Shown: in pieces, positions 6,603 to 14,702 of the stretch | Numbering within the stretch: position 1 is the first letter of the stretch | Layout: each line of letters opens with the position of its first letter | Origin: an uncultured Collinsella sp. | Lineage (GTDB): Bacteria > Actinomycetota > Coriobacteriia > Coriobacteriales > Coriobacteriaceae | Length of the DNA: 17,278 nt | Reading direction: 5' to 3' | Assembly: GCA_959600835.1 (NCBI GenBank) | Contig: CAUGNQ010000044.1 | Location: forward strand, 1-17,278 | Notes under the pieces: generated by a model | Database searches by the model: none | The model's input: only the letters and a program-made list of their open reading frames with translations | Told to the model about the DNA's origin: nothing | Position numbers and translations under genes: made by a program

Positions 6603-7817
6603 ATGGCCGATAAGATCCAGTGGGCGGGCAACACGATGCCCAAGAGCGATGACAAGCACTTGGGAATCATGAGCCTCGACCACGTGAAGAAGGCCCGCGC
6701 CTTCCACCAGTCGTTCCCCCAGTACACCGTCACTCCGCTTGCCCGCCTGGATGGTCAGGCTGCGCGCCTGGGCCTTTCCAACCTGTGCGTTAAGGACGAG
6801 AGCTATCGCTTTGGCCTCAACGCCTTTAAGGTCCTGGGCGGTTCGTTTGCCATGGCCAACTACATTGCCGACGAGACCGGCAAGGACGTTGCCGAGTGCA
6901 CCTTCGATTACCTGACCTCCGATCAGCTTGCCAAGGACTTTGGCCAGGCCACCTTCTTTACCGCCACCGACGGCAACCATGGCCGCGGCGTGGCATGGGC
7001 TGCCAACAAGCTGGGCCAGAAGGCCGTCGTGCACATGCCCAAGGGTTCCACCAAGCCCCGCTTCGATAACATCGCCGCCGAGGGCGCCACGGTGACCATC
7101 GAAGAGGTCAACTACGACGAGTGCGTGCGCATGGCCGCCGCCGAGGCCGACGCCTGCGAGCGCGGCGTCATCGTTCAGGACACCGCCTGGGAGGGCTACG
7201 AGAAAATCCCGTCTTGGATCATGGAGGGCTACGGCACCATGGCTTCCGAGGCTGCCGAGCAGCTGCGCGAGATGGCCATCAACCGCCCGACGCACGTCTT
7301 TGTCCAGGCTGGCGTAGGCTCGCTCGCCGGCGCCGTGGTGGGCTACTTCACCAACCTGTATCCCGATAACCCGCCCACCTTCGTCGTGGTCGAGTGCGCA
7401 CCTGCCGCCTGCCTGTACAAGGGCGCTGCCGCCGGCGACGGCGATCCGCGCATCGTGGACGGCGACATGCCCTCCATCATGGCCGGCCTGTGCTGCGGCG
7501 AGCCCAACATTCTGGGCTGGGATATCCTGCGCAACCACACCACTGCCTTCGTGTCCTGCCCCGACTGGGTCACCGCTCGCGGCATGCGTACCCTGGGCGC
7601 TCCTGAGAAGGGCGACCCTCGTGTCATCTCCGGCGAGTCCGGCGCTGTGACCACCGGCCTGGTCGAGACCCTCATGCTCGATCCCGAGTACGCCGAGCTC
7701 AAGGAGCTCATCGGCCTGGACAAGACGAGCTCCGTGCTCTGCTTCTCCACCGAGGGCGACACCGATCCGGATCAGTACCGTCGCATCGTCTGGGAGGGCG
7801 AGTATCCGACCTGCTAG
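6603..7817 (+). CDS. ygeX: Diaminopropionate ammonia-lyase
   Basis: A 404-residue fold-type II PLP enzyme, cytoplasmic, that splits 2,3-diaminopropionate into pyruvate and two ammonia. RFGLNAFKVLGGS (69-81) contains the Schiff-base lysine K76, matching the catalytic lysine of E. coli YgeX. ATDGNHGRGVAWAA (121-134) is the conserved substrate/PLP loop. Length fits the family (about 400). The start at ATG 6603 has AAGGAG at 6589-6594. Codon use is strongly biased to GCC, CTG, GAC and AAG, as expected for a highly expressed gene. It is the first of the ygeX-ygeY-ygeW series, the order linked to anaerobic purine breakdown in gut bacteria. It supplies pyruvate from the three-carbon core of the degraded ring. 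The divergent PAS/HTH gene is the probable regulator. Confidence 0.93.
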   Translation: MADKIQWAGNTMPKSDDKHLGIMSLDHVKKARAFHQSFPQYTVTPLARLDGQAARLGLSNLCVKDESYRFGLNAFKVLGGSFAMANYIADETGKDVAECTFDYLTSDQLAKDFGQATFFTATDGNHGRGVAWAANKLGQKAVVHMPKGSTKPRFDNIAAEGATVTIEEVNYDECVRMAAAEADACERGVIVQDTAWEGYEKIPSWIMEGYGTMASEAAEQLREMAINRPTHVFVQAGVGSLAGAVVGYFTNLYPDNPPTFVVVECAPAACLYKGAAAGDGDPRIVDGDMPSIMAGLCCGEPNILGWDILRNHTTAFVSCPDWVTARGMRTLGAPEKGDPRVISGESGAVTTGLVETLMLDPEYAELKELIGLDKTSSVLCFSTEGDTDPDQYRRIVWEGEYPTC

Positions 7818-7832
7818 CAGGATGACCTGTCC

Positions 7833-7950
7833 GGGTGGCGGAGCATATGTTTACTCCCTGCTCGGACAGTCCTGCTCGCACGGAGAGCACATTAAGTGCT
7901 CTCCGGCTCGTGCGGAACTCGCGACGGAGCAAACATATGCTCCGCCACCC
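7833..7950. repeat. Long palindromic element in the ygeX-ygeY gap
   Basis: The arms 7833-7852 and 7931-7950 are perfect 20-bp inverted repeats (start GGGTGGCGGAGC, centre CATATG). After one A/C mismatch, four further pairs follow (7854-7857 with 7926-7929). Inside lies a second, perfect 10-bp hairpin, CGGAGAGCAC (7881-7890) and GTGCTCTCCG (7896-7905), with loop ATTAA. The 118-nt unit encodes no plausible protein and has no T-tract. It could be a small mobile palindromic repeat (REP/MITE-like) inserted in the operon, or an RNA structure that separates or tunes ygeX and ygeY expression. The remaining 107 bp of this gap holds only the ygeY ribosome binding site that I can recognise. Confidence 0.75.
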
Positions 7951-8056
7951 TACGTTTACTTGCTTGCCGGGTACTCGACCTCACGCTGCTTGGCACAAGT
8001 GATCTATCTGAAAGAAATCCACCTGTAGGTAAACCCTTGTAGAAAGGTTGACTGTT

Positions 8057-9442
8057 ATGACTAAGGAACTCGATTTCGACGCTATCAAGGCTGCTGCTGA
8101 GTCCCATCGTGCTGATATGACTCGCTTCCTGCGCGCTATGATCTCCCACCCCTCTGAGTCTTGCGAGGAGGGTGAGGTTGTCGCCTGCATCAAGGCCGAG
8201 ATGGAGAGCCTTGGCTATGACGAGGTCAAGGTCGACGGCCTGGGCAACGTTATGGGCTTTATGGGCGAGGGTGACAAGATCATCGCCATCGACTCCCACA
8301 TCGACACCGTCGGCATCGGCAACATCGAGAACTGGGATGCCGATCCCTATGAGGGCTACGAGACCGATGAGATCATCTACGGCCGCGGCGGCTCCGACCA
8401 GGAGGGCGGCATGGCTTCTGCTACCTATGCTGCCAAGATGATGAAGGACATGGGCCTCATCCCCGAGGGCTACAAGATCATGGTCGTCGGCACCGTCCAG
8501 GAAGAGGACTGCGACGGCATGTGCTGGCAGTACATCTACAACAAGGACGGCATTAAGCCCGAGTTCGTCATTTCCACCGAGCCCACCGACGGCGGCATCT
8601 ATCGCGGTCACCGCGGCCGCATGGAGATCCGCGTCGACGTTCACGGCACCTCCTGCCACGGCTCCGCTCCCGACCGCGGCGACAACGCCATCTACAAGAT
8701 GGCCGACATCATCGCCGACGTCCGCGCCCTCAACAACAACGGCTGCGACGAGTCGACCGACATCAAGGGCCTCGTCAAGATGCTCGACCCCAAGTACAAC
8801 CCCGAGCACTTTGAGGATGCCCGCTTCCTGGGCCGCGGCACCTGCACCGTCAGCCAGATCTTCTACACCAGCCCCAGCCGCTGCGCTGTCGCTGACTCCT
8901 GCGCCATCTCCATCGACCGTCGTATGACCGCCGGTGAGACCTGGGAGTCCTGCCTGGACGAGATCCGTAACCTGCCGGCCGCCAAGAAGTACGGCGACGA
9001 CGTGAAGGTCTCCATGTACATGTACGACCGTCCGTCCTGGACCGGCGAGGTCTACGAGACCGAGGCTTACTTCCCCACGTGGATCAACAAGGAGACCGCT
9101 CCGCACGTCAAGGCCCTCGTCGACGCCCACAAGGCCATGTTCGGTGACGAGCGCATCGGCTGCGAGCCCAGCATGGACAAGCGCACCGGTCGTCCGCTGT
9201 GCGACAAGTGGACCTTCTCCACGAACTGCGTTTCCATCCAGGGCCGCTATGGCATCCCCTGCGTCGGCTTTGGCCCGGGTGCCGAGTCTCAGGCTCACGC
9301 TCCCAACGAGGTCACCTACAAGGACGACCTGGTCACCGCTGCCGCCATGTATGTGGCTGCCCTGAACCTCTACGATCCGAGCCAGGCCGATGGCGACGCC
9401 ACCGTGTTCCGCGCCGGTCTGACCAACAACAAGATCGACTAG
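8057..9442 (+). CDS. ygeY: YgeY family selenium metabolism-linked hydrolase (M20 peptidase fold)
   Basis: A 461-residue metal-dependent hydrolase of the M20 family. Metal-site residues are visible in order: H81-x-D83 in IDSHIDTV, D114 in GRGGSDQEGG, E149/E150 in TVQEEDCDG, E175 in STEPTDG, and H414 near the C-terminus in ESQAHAPNE. The dimerisation-domain motif HGSAPDRGDNAI lies at 201-212. In purine-degrading gene clusters YgeY is proposed to hydrolyse a ureido or amide intermediate formed after ring opening; the exact substrate is inferred from context. ATG 8057 is chosen over a TTG at 8048 because AGAAAGG sits at 8041-8047, nine bases before the ATG. Codon bias is as strong as in ygeX. Its position between ygeX and ygeW supports a shared pathway. 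Confidence 0.92.
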   Translation: MTKELDFDAIKAAAESHRADMTRFLRAMISHPSESCEEGEVVACIKAEMESLGYDEVKVDGLGNVMGFMGEGDKIIAIDSHIDTVGIGNIENWDADPYEGYETDEIIYGRGGSDQEGGMASATYAAKMMKDMGLIPEGYKIMVVGTVQEEDCDGMCWQYIYNKDGIKPEFVISTEPTDGGIYRGHRGRMEIRVDVHGTSCHGSAPDRGDNAIYKMADIIADVRALNNNGCDESTDIKGLVKMLDPKYNPEHFEDARFLGRGTCTVSQIFYTSPSRCAVADSCAISIDRRMTAGETWESCLDEIRNLPAAKKYGDDVKVSMYMYDRPSWTGEVYETEAYFPTWINKETAPHVKALVDAHKAMFGDERIGCEPSMDKRTGRPLCDKWTFSTNCVSIQGRYGIPCVGFGPGAESQAHAPNEVTYKDDLVTAAAMYVAALNLYDPSQADGDATVFRAGLTNNKID

Positions 9443-9464
9443 TCCCATTCCTTGATCTTGTTGA

Positions 9465-9489
9465 GCCGGGGGCCGCTCGTGTCCCCGGC
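9465..9489 (+). other. GC-rich hairpin in the ygeY-ygeW gap
   Basis: GCCGGGG (9465-9471) and CCCCGGC (9483-9489) form a perfect 7-bp stem 23 nt after the ygeY stop. No T-run follows, so it more likely marks RNA processing or stability than termination. The rest of the 201-bp gap holds a possible TTGACT (9498-9503) with a poor -10, and the ygeW ribosome binding site. Confidence 0.35.
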
Positions 9490-9643
9490 ACCCCCTGTTG
9501 ACTTGGGGCCCGCGGTCGTTATCTCCCATGCTTCCTCGACGGTAGCGGGTCCTCGTCATAGTGCTCTGCATGTTCTAGCCACACGCGCATGCCGGAGCGC
9601 ATCTACTCATTGCGATCGTTTCACCTTTAGAAAGGACATTTAC

Positions 9644-10846
9644 ATGGACGCCAAGTTTACCGAGCTCGTCGAGCAGCTGAACGGCCTCGATTTTAAGGGT
9701 ATGTACGGCAGCGACTTCCTGCACACCTGGGATAAGACCACCGATGAGCTCAAGGCGCTCTACATCGTCGCCGACGCCCTGCGCGAGCTGCGCGAGAACA
9801 ACGTTTCGTCCAAGATCTTCGACTCGGGCCTGGCCGTCTCGCTGTTCCGCGACAACTCCACCCGTACGCGCTTCTCCTTCTCTAAGGCAGCCAACCTGCT
9901 CGGCCTTGAGCTGCAGGACCTGGACGAGAAGAAGTCCCAGATCGCCCACGGCGAGACCGTCCGCGAGACCGCTACCATGATCTCCTTCATGGCCGACGTC
10001 ATCGGCATCCGCGACGACATGTACATCGGCAAGGGCGACGCCTACATGGCCGAGGTCTCCGAGTCCGTGCAGCAGGCTTACGAGGACGGCGTTCTGGATC
10101 ACCGTCCCACGCTCATCTCCCTGCAGTCCGACTCCGATCACCCCACGCAGTCCTCTGCCGACATGCTCTACCTCATCAACGAGTTTGGCGGCCTCGAGAA
10201 CCTCAAGGGCAAGAAGGTCGCCGTTACCTGGGCCTATTCGCCCTCTTACGGCAAGCCGCTGTCCTGCCCGCAGTCGCTGATCAGCCTGCTGCCCCGTTTT
10301 GGCATGGACGTCACCCTGGCCCACCCCGAGGGCTACGACCTCATGCCCGAGGTCGTCGAGCGCGCCAAGAGCTACGCCGCCGAGTCCGGCACCACCTTTA
10401 AGCAGGTCAACACCATGGCCGAGGCCTTCGAGGGCGCCGACATCGTGATTCCCAAGAGCTGGGCTCCGTTTGCCGCTATGGAGAAGCGTACCAATCTGTA
10501 CGCCGAGGGCGACGACGCCGGCATCGCCGCGCTCGAGAAGGAGCTGCTCGCTCAGAACGCCACCCATCAGGATTGGTGCTCCACGACCGAGCTCATGGAG
10601 AAGACCGCCAACGGCCAGGACACCATCTTTATGCACCCGCTGCCCGCCGACATCTCCGGTGTCTCCTGCGAGCACGGCGAGGTCAACGCCGACGTCTTCG
10701 ACATGCACCGCGTGGGCATGTACAAGGAGGCCAGCTACAAGCCGTACGCCATCGCAGCCATGATGTTCCTGCAGAAGGTTGCCGATCCCGCCACTACCCT
10801 CAAGGCCCTCGACGAGCGCAACACCGCCCGTTGGTTCCAGGCCTAA
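9644..10846 (+). CDS. ygeW: YgeW: knotted carbamoyltransferase-like protein
   Basis: A 400-residue member of the aspartate/ornithine carbamoyltransferase superfamily. The carbamoyl-phosphate motif is STRTR at 72-76 within FRDNSTRTRFSF. HPTQ follows at 166-169 and the HPLPA loop at 331-335. These motifs are intact, so a functional carbamoyltransferase is expected. E. coli YgeW lacks activity on the common substrates. In purine clusters it is proposed to act on a carbamoylated diaminopropionate, removing the carbamoyl group as carbamoyl phosphate and so allowing ATP recovery. That substrate assignment is from family context, not from this sequence. ATG 9644 has AAAGGA at 9631-9636. Codon bias matches ygeX and ygeY. 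It is the last gene before a strong terminator. Confidence 0.92.
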   Translation: MDAKFTELVEQLNGLDFKGMYGSDFLHTWDKTTDELKALYIVADALRELRENNVSSKIFDSGLAVSLFRDNSTRTRFSFSKAANLLGLELQDLDEKKSQIAHGETVRETATMISFMADVIGIRDDMYIGKGDAYMAEVSESVQQAYEDGVLDHRPTLISLQSDSDHPTQSSADMLYLINEFGGLENLKGKKVAVTWAYSPSYGKPLSCPQSLISLLPRFGMDVTLAHPEGYDLMPEVVERAKSYAAESGTTFKQVNTMAEAFEGADIVIPKSWAPFAAMEKRTNLYAEGDDAGIAALEKELLAQNATHQDWCSTTELMEKTANGQDTIFMHPLPADISGVSCEHGEVNADVFDMHRVGMYKEASYKPYAIAAMMFLQKVADPATTLKALDERNTARWFQA

Positions 10847-10869
10847 AGCTGGGCTGAGGTAAGCCATGT

Positions 10870-10908
10870 AAAGGGGGCGCTCTGCCAACCGGCGGGGTGC
10901 CCCTTTTT
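10870..10908 (+). terminator. Intrinsic terminator after ygeW
   Basis: The arms 10870-10886 and 10891-10907 pair along 17 positions, including several G-U wobbles, around an AACC loop. The stem ends in a run of five T (10904-10908). This is a textbook Rho-independent terminator, 23 nt after the ygeW stop. It separates the ygeXYW transcript from the following mocA-hyuA genes. Confidence 0.85.
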
Positions 10909-10996
10909 GCATCGTGGGCGTGAGGGATAAGCGCTTTCGATGTAGATGCCCCGCGACGCGAGTTATGGGTACGATGGTTTCAGGGGAGGTATCGCC

Positions 10997-11611
10997 ATGA
11001 AACTTGGTTGCGTCATTATGGCTTCGGGCGAGGGTAAGCGGTTTGGCTCTAACAAGATGCTTGCCGATATCTATGGCGAGCCGCTGATTGCCCGGACCAT
11101 CGATTCGGTTCCCCAGGGCTTTGACGTCGTGGTTTCGACGCGTTGGCCCGAGGTCGCCCAGATTTGCGAGGACAAGCATTGCCCGTGCGTGCTGCACGAT
11201 GGCGCGCTGCGCAGCGAAAGCGTCCGTGCGGGCCTTTCGTGGGGAGTCGAACGCAACTGGAAAGGCTGCCTCTTTTTGCCGGGCGACCAGCCGCTCGTGA
11301 GTTCGGATTCATTTGAGGCTATGGTTCGTGCGTTTGACGAGCGTGGCCGCAATCATCCGGTACGCTTGGCGTGTCATGGTGAACCTTCGAGCCCGGTGCT
11401 CTTCCCAAGGCAACTGTTCCCTTCGCTCATGCTTCTCGAGGGCAAGGACGGCGGCGGTTCGATCCTCAAGGACCGCACCGACGTGGTGCTGGTCGATGCG
11501 CGTGCTTACGAGCTGTGGGACGTCGATACCGCCAAGGGACAGCGACGCATAACGGAGCATATCGCCGCCTGCTCGTATTTTGATCGCGTGGCCGACTGCA
11601 TCAATCAATAA
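10997..11611 (+). CDS. mocA: MocA-like molybdenum cofactor nucleotidyltransferase
   Basis: A 204-residue NTP-transferase of the MobA/MocA family. The N-terminal nucleotide-binding loop MASGEGKRFGSNK (8-20) replaces the usual LAAGxSxRxG-xxK, with the key glycine, arginine and lysine kept. LPGDQPLV (94-101) carries the metal-binding aspartate D97. Its likely role is to attach CMP to molybdopterin (MCD cofactor), as needed by xanthine-dehydrogenase-type enzymes. A member of this family is typical beside yqeB/yqeC in selenium-dependent molybdenum hydroxylase loci. ATG 10997 is chosen over an upstream in-frame ATG at 10946 because GGGGAGG lies at 10983-10989. Its stop codon overlaps the hyuA ribosome binding site, so the two genes are translationally close. 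CTP rather than GTP as substrate is inferred from context. Confidence 0.85.
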   Translation: MKLGCVIMASGEGKRFGSNKMLADIYGEPLIARTIDSVPQGFDVVVSTRWPEVAQICEDKHCPCVLHDGALRSESVRAGLSWGVERNWKGCLFLPGDQPLVSSDSFEAMVRAFDERGRNHPVRLACHGEPSSPVLFPRQLFPSLMLLEGKDGGGSILKDRTDVVLVDARAYELWDVDTAKGQRRITEHIAACSYFDRVADCINQ

Positions 11612-11620
11612 GGAGCAATT

Positions 11621-12988
11621 ATGATCATCATCAAAAACGGCGCGCTCGTGACGCCCCAGGGGCTTCGCCGCGCCGATCTTGCCATGGATGGCGATAAGAT
11701 CGTGCGGATCGCCGCGGCGATTGAGCCGGCCGAGGGCGATACCGTCGAGGATGCCGCGGGCTGCTGGGTGTTCCCGGGCTTTATCGATGGGCACACGCAC
11801 ATGCAGTGCTGGACTGGCATGGACTGGACGGCCGATAGCTTTGAGACCGGCACACGTGCGGCTGCCTGCGGCGGCACGACGACCATCGTCGACTACGCGA
11901 CGGCCGATCGCGGCGTGACCATGCCCGATGCCTTGGCCGAGTGGCATCGCCGCGCCGACGGCACCTGCACGGCCAACTACGCCTTTCATATGGCACTCGC
12001 CGAGTGGAACGAGCGCAATCGCACCGATCTTTCGGTCATGCGCGAGGCGGGCGTATCGTCGTTCAAGACCTACTTTGCCTATGACCACCTGCGCTTGGAC
12101 GATGCCGAGACGCTCGAGGTGCTGGAGGAGCTCAAGCGCGTGGGCGGTATCCTGTGCGTGCATTGCGAGAACGGCACGCTCGTGAACGAGCTGCAGAAGC
12201 GCGTGTACGAGCAGGGGATTCATGGGCCCGAGGGGCATGCTCTCAGCCGTCCGGATGTGTGCGAGGCCGAGGCCGTGAGCCGTCTGCTGTATCTGGCGCA
12301 TCTGGCCGGCGACGCACCGGTCAACGTGGTGCACCTTTCGACCAAGCTAGGGCTCGAGGCCATCCGTGCCGCCAAGGCGCGCGGGCAGAAGAATATCTAT
12401 GTCGAGACCTGCCCTCAGTATCTGATGCTCGACGATACGTGCTACTTGGAGCAGGGCGAGGACGGCTTTGCGGGCGCCAAGTATGTGATGAGCCCGCCGC
12501 TGCGCCATGCGGGTGACCGTGCGGCACTGCGCGAGGCGCTTGTGGCCGGCGAGATCGATACGATTGCAACCGACCACTGCAGCTTTAACCTGCACGGGCA
12601 AAAGGACCGCGGGCGCGACGACTTCCGCGCGATTCCCAACGGCGGGCCCGGTGTGGAGCATCGCCCCGTCGCGATCGCTACGAGCTTTGAGGGACAGCTG
12701 GGCCCCGAGGACCTCTGCCGCCTGATGAGCGAGAACCCGGCGTGCGTCTTCGGCATGTATCCGCGCAAGGGCTGTCTTGCCGAGGGTGCCGATGCCGACG
12801 TGTGCGTGTGGGATCCAAAGGCGCGCTGGACCATTAGCGCGGCGACGCAGCATCAGGCCGTGGACTACACGCCGCTCGAGGGCTTTGAGGCGCACGGCCG
12901 CGCCAAGGCTGTGTTTGTGAACGGCGTGCTGGCCGCGCGCGACGGCGAGCCTACCGGAGCCCAGCCCGGTCGCTACGTGTCCCGCTAG
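11621..12988 (+). CDS. hyuA: Dihydropyrimidinase / hydantoinase (amidohydrolase superfamily)
   Basis: A 455-residue cyclic-imide hydrolase. All metal-centre residues are visible: H58-x-H60 in GFIDGHTHM, the carboxylated-lysine candidate K149 in SSFKTYF, H181 in CVHCENG, H238 in NVVHLST and D318 in ATDHCSF. Dihydropyrimidinases and D-hydantoinases open five- and six-membered cyclic ureides. In ygeXYW-linked clusters this enzyme is expected to open the ring of a reduced purine-derived product, upstream of YgeY and YgeW. The start at ATG 11621 has AAGGAG (11610-11615) overlapping the mocA stop, so mocA-hyuA form an operon. Codon use is somewhat less biased than in ygeXYW, fitting lower expression. 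Hydantoin versus dihydropyrimidine preference cannot be set from sequence alone. Confidence 0.9.
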   Translation: MIIIKNGALVTPQGLRRADLAMDGDKIVRIAAAIEPAEGDTVEDAAGCWVFPGFIDGHTHMQCWTGMDWTADSFETGTRAAACGGTTTIVDYATADRGVTMPDALAEWHRRADGTCTANYAFHMALAEWNERNRTDLSVMREAGVSSFKTYFAYDHLRLDDAETLEVLEELKRVGGILCVHCENGTLVNELQKRVYEQGIHGPEGHALSRPDVCEAEAVSRLLYLAHLAGDAPVNVVHLSTKLGLEAIRAAKARGQKNIYVETCPQYLMLDDTCYLEQGEDGFAGAKYVMSPPLRHAGDRAALREALVAGEIDTIATDHCSFNLHGQKDRGRDDFRAIPNGGPGVEHRPVAIATSFEGQLGPEDLCRLMSENPACVFGMYPRKGCLAEGADADVCVWDPKARWTISAATQHQAVDYTPLEGFEAHGRAKAVFVNGVLAARDGEPTGAQPGRYVSR

Positions 12989-12999
12989 CAGGGACGACG

Positions 13000-13042
13000 C
13001 CAGGGTAGCTAATTTGGGACGGGGCTCTTTTAGCTACCCTGG
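13000..13042. terminator. Inverted repeat between convergent hyuA and yqeC
   Basis: CCAGGGTAGCTAA (13000-13012) and TTAGCTACCCTGG (13030-13042) are perfect 13-bp arms around a 17-nt loop (TTTGGGACGGGGCTCTT). The element sits in the 73-bp gap between two convergent genes, as a bidirectional terminator would. It lacks a T-run after the stem on either strand, and it could instead be a dispersed palindromic repeat. Confidence 0.55.
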
Positions 13043-13061
13043 GGGGGCTAGACCAGCGGGT

Positions 13062-13796
13062 CTACTTGAGGCTGGTGGCGATGAGGGGGCGGCCGAGGGC
13101 TGCCTCGAAGCGATCTGCCATCGCCGGGTCGGCAAGCGTGTCGACTTGGTTGAGCATGAAGCGAGCGGTGCCGAGCTCCAACGCCTGCATCTCGGCGCTG
13201 AGCACCTGGGCGACGTTCTCGGGCGTGGCGATGTCGGTGGGCTCGCAGCCGCAGCGCTCGCAGAAGAGCTCGGAGCGATGGACAACCTCGGCGACGGGCT
13301 TGCCCAGCCCCGAGGCGCCGACGAGCCAGACAACGTTGGCCGTGCCAGGGGGAATCACCGGCTCCCAGGTGGCGTGGGCCTTGAGCGGGAGTCGCTTGCT
13401 GCCGTCCGCCTCGGCCAACACATAGTCAAAGCGCTGTGCCAGCTCGTTGAGCGGCTCGGCGGGGGCGGAGAGCTTGCCTGTCTCCGGGTCCAAAACACCC
13501 GCCTGGCAGATGTTTCCGCGGCTCATGCCAGCACATGCCTCGCAGGTGCAGCCGGGAACATGCAGGGTCCCCGGCTTCCAAGGCGCAGCGTCCAGGCGAC
13601 GGCTCGACCCGTCCCATGGCACGCCGGCGACGGGAAACATGTGTGTGGTGGTACAGAGGAGCACGCGGCCGCCAGCGCGCATAAGCTCAAGGCCCAGCGT
13701 CTTCAGCAAGGTCGACTTGCCGCCACTGCCGATAATTGCGGTTATGCCCGGCTCGATTTTGAGCGCGGAGGCAAGGTTTCCGCTCGTCGTTTCCAT
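13062..13796 (-). CDS. yqeC: YqeC: selenium-dependent hydroxylase accessory protein
   Basis: A 244-residue P-loop protein. Walker A is GSGGKST (23-29) and the YqeC signature AEADGSKRLPLKAH is at 128-141. The family is tied genetically to selenium-dependent molybdenum hydroxylases and thought to help insert selenium or otherwise mature the cofactor; the mechanism is not settled. This copy is unusually rich in clustered cysteines: C83, C85, C88 and C97, then C179, C182 and C184, a possible metal or selenium site. The start at 13796 has a weak GGCGGTG ribosome site. It runs opposite to its partners yqeB and xdhC and is divergent from yqeB across a 102-bp AT-rich gap that could serve both promoters. 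Confidence 0.88.
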   Translation of the reverse strand: METTSGNLASALKIEPGITAIIGSGGKSTLLKTLGLELMRAGGRVLLCTTTHMFPVAGVPWDGSSRRLDAAPWKPGTLHVPGCTCEACAGMSRGNICQAGVLDPETGKLSAPAEPLNELAQRFDYVLAEADGSKRLPLKAHATWEPVIPPGTANVVWLVGASGLGKPVAEVVHRSELFCERCGCEPTDIATPENVAQVLSAEMQALELGTARFMLNQVDTLADPAMADRFEAALGRPLIATSLK

Positions 13797-13809
13797 CTGT
13801 TCACCGCCG

Positions 13810-13836
13810 TATAATACTGTGATAATAAATAATCAT
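13810..13836. promoter_or_regulatory. AT-rich divergent promoter region between yqeC and yqeB
   Basis: On the plus strand TATAAT lies at 13810-13815, a perfect -10 for yqeB. On the complement, TATTAT (13811-13816) is a possible -10 for yqeC. No good -35 is seen for either, and the two boxes overlap, so transcription in the two directions may compete. The stretch is strikingly AT-rich for this genome. Confidence 0.4.
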
Positions 13837-13898
13837 CAGAGTAGCGGTCGAACCGCTTTTGCTCTGCTCAAACCGTAGCACAGGGAGGTGCCCCGGGA

Positions 13899-14693
13899 AT
13901 GCTCGTTTATGTTCGCGGCGCCGGCGATATCGCCACGGGCGTCGCTGCCCGTTTGGTACGCGCCGGCGTGTCGGTCGTTATGGCCGATATCGCGGTTCCC
14001 ACGTGCATCCGCCGCACAATCAGTTTTTGCGAGGCCATTCGCTTGGGCGAGGTCGAGGTCGAAGGCATTCGCGCTCGCTTGGCACAGACGCCGGCTAAGG
14101 CGCTCGAGATTGCCCAAGCGGGAGACGTCGCCGTCGTGGTGGACCCTCAGGCCAAGATGCTCGATGAGCTTAAACCCGCGGCTGTGGTCGACGCGATTCT
14201 GGCCAAGCGCAATCTGGGCACCACGCGCGACATGGCGCCTGTCGTCATCGCCGTGGGGCCGGGCTTTACCGCGCCGGTTGACTGCGACGCCGTGGTCGAG
14301 ACCATGCGCGGGCATTTTCTCGGCCGTGTCATTACCCAAGGTTCGCCCCAGCCCAACACGGGCGTGCCGGGCATTATCGCCGGCTATGGCAGGGAGCGCG
14401 TTATCCACAGCCCCGCCGCCGGCGTGTTCCGGTCCGACCGTGCAATCGGCGACATCGTGAGCGTCGGAGACGTGATTGGCTACGCGGGCGATACGCCCAT
14501 GTGCACGCAGATCGATGGCTGTCTGCGCGGGCTTTTGGCGAACGGCGTGCAGGTGACTGAGGGCTTTAAATGCGCCGATGTCGATCCGCGCGGCGATGCC
14601 AGCTATATCAACTACATTTCGGACAAGGCGACGTCGGTCGGCGGCGGCGTGCTCGAGGCACTCGCTATGCTCACCGATATCTTTAGAGGATAG
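13899..14693 (+). CDS. yqeB: YqeB / EF2563 family selenium-dependent molybdenum hydroxylase system protein
   Basis: A 264-residue protein of the EF2563 family. The N-terminal VRGAGDIATGVAARL (5-19) is its Rossmann-like nucleotide-binding signature. The middle carries GPGFTAPVDCD, and the C-terminal half has HSPAAGVF and IGDIVSVGDVIGYAG, like a small beta-barrel domain. The family is found only where selenium-dependent molybdenum hydroxylases occur and is presumed to take part in their maturation. The start ATG 13899 has AGGGAGGTG ending at 13890. The stop codon lies nine bases before xdhC, so yqeB and xdhC form an operon. No molybdenum hydroxylase gene is inside the window, so its target enzyme must be encoded elsewhere. 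Confidence 0.9.
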   Translation: MLVYVRGAGDIATGVAARLVRAGVSVVMADIAVPTCIRRTISFCEAIRLGEVEVEGIRARLAQTPAKALEIAQAGDVAVVVDPQAKMLDELKPAAVVDAILAKRNLGTTRDMAPVVIAVGPGFTAPVDCDAVVETMRGHFLGRVITQGSPQPNTGVPGIIAGYGRERVIHSPAAGVFRSDRAIGDIVSVGDVIGYAGDTPMCTQIDGCLRGLLANGVQVTEGFKCADVDPRGDASYINYISDKATSVGGGVLEALAMLTDIFRG

Positions 14694-14702
14694 AAGGCGG
14701 CA

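Noticed and set aside
7892..9571. 559-codon minus-strand open frame across ygeY
   Set aside because: It is a mirror of the strongly codon-biased ygeY gene. The translation is low-complexity Val/Gly/Ala/Asp with no domain, as expected from antisense of GC-rich codons.
9575..11197. 540-codon minus-strand open frame across ygeW
   Set aside because: Antisense shadow of ygeW: repetitive Gly/Val/Leu composition, no domain, and it crosses the ygeW terminator.
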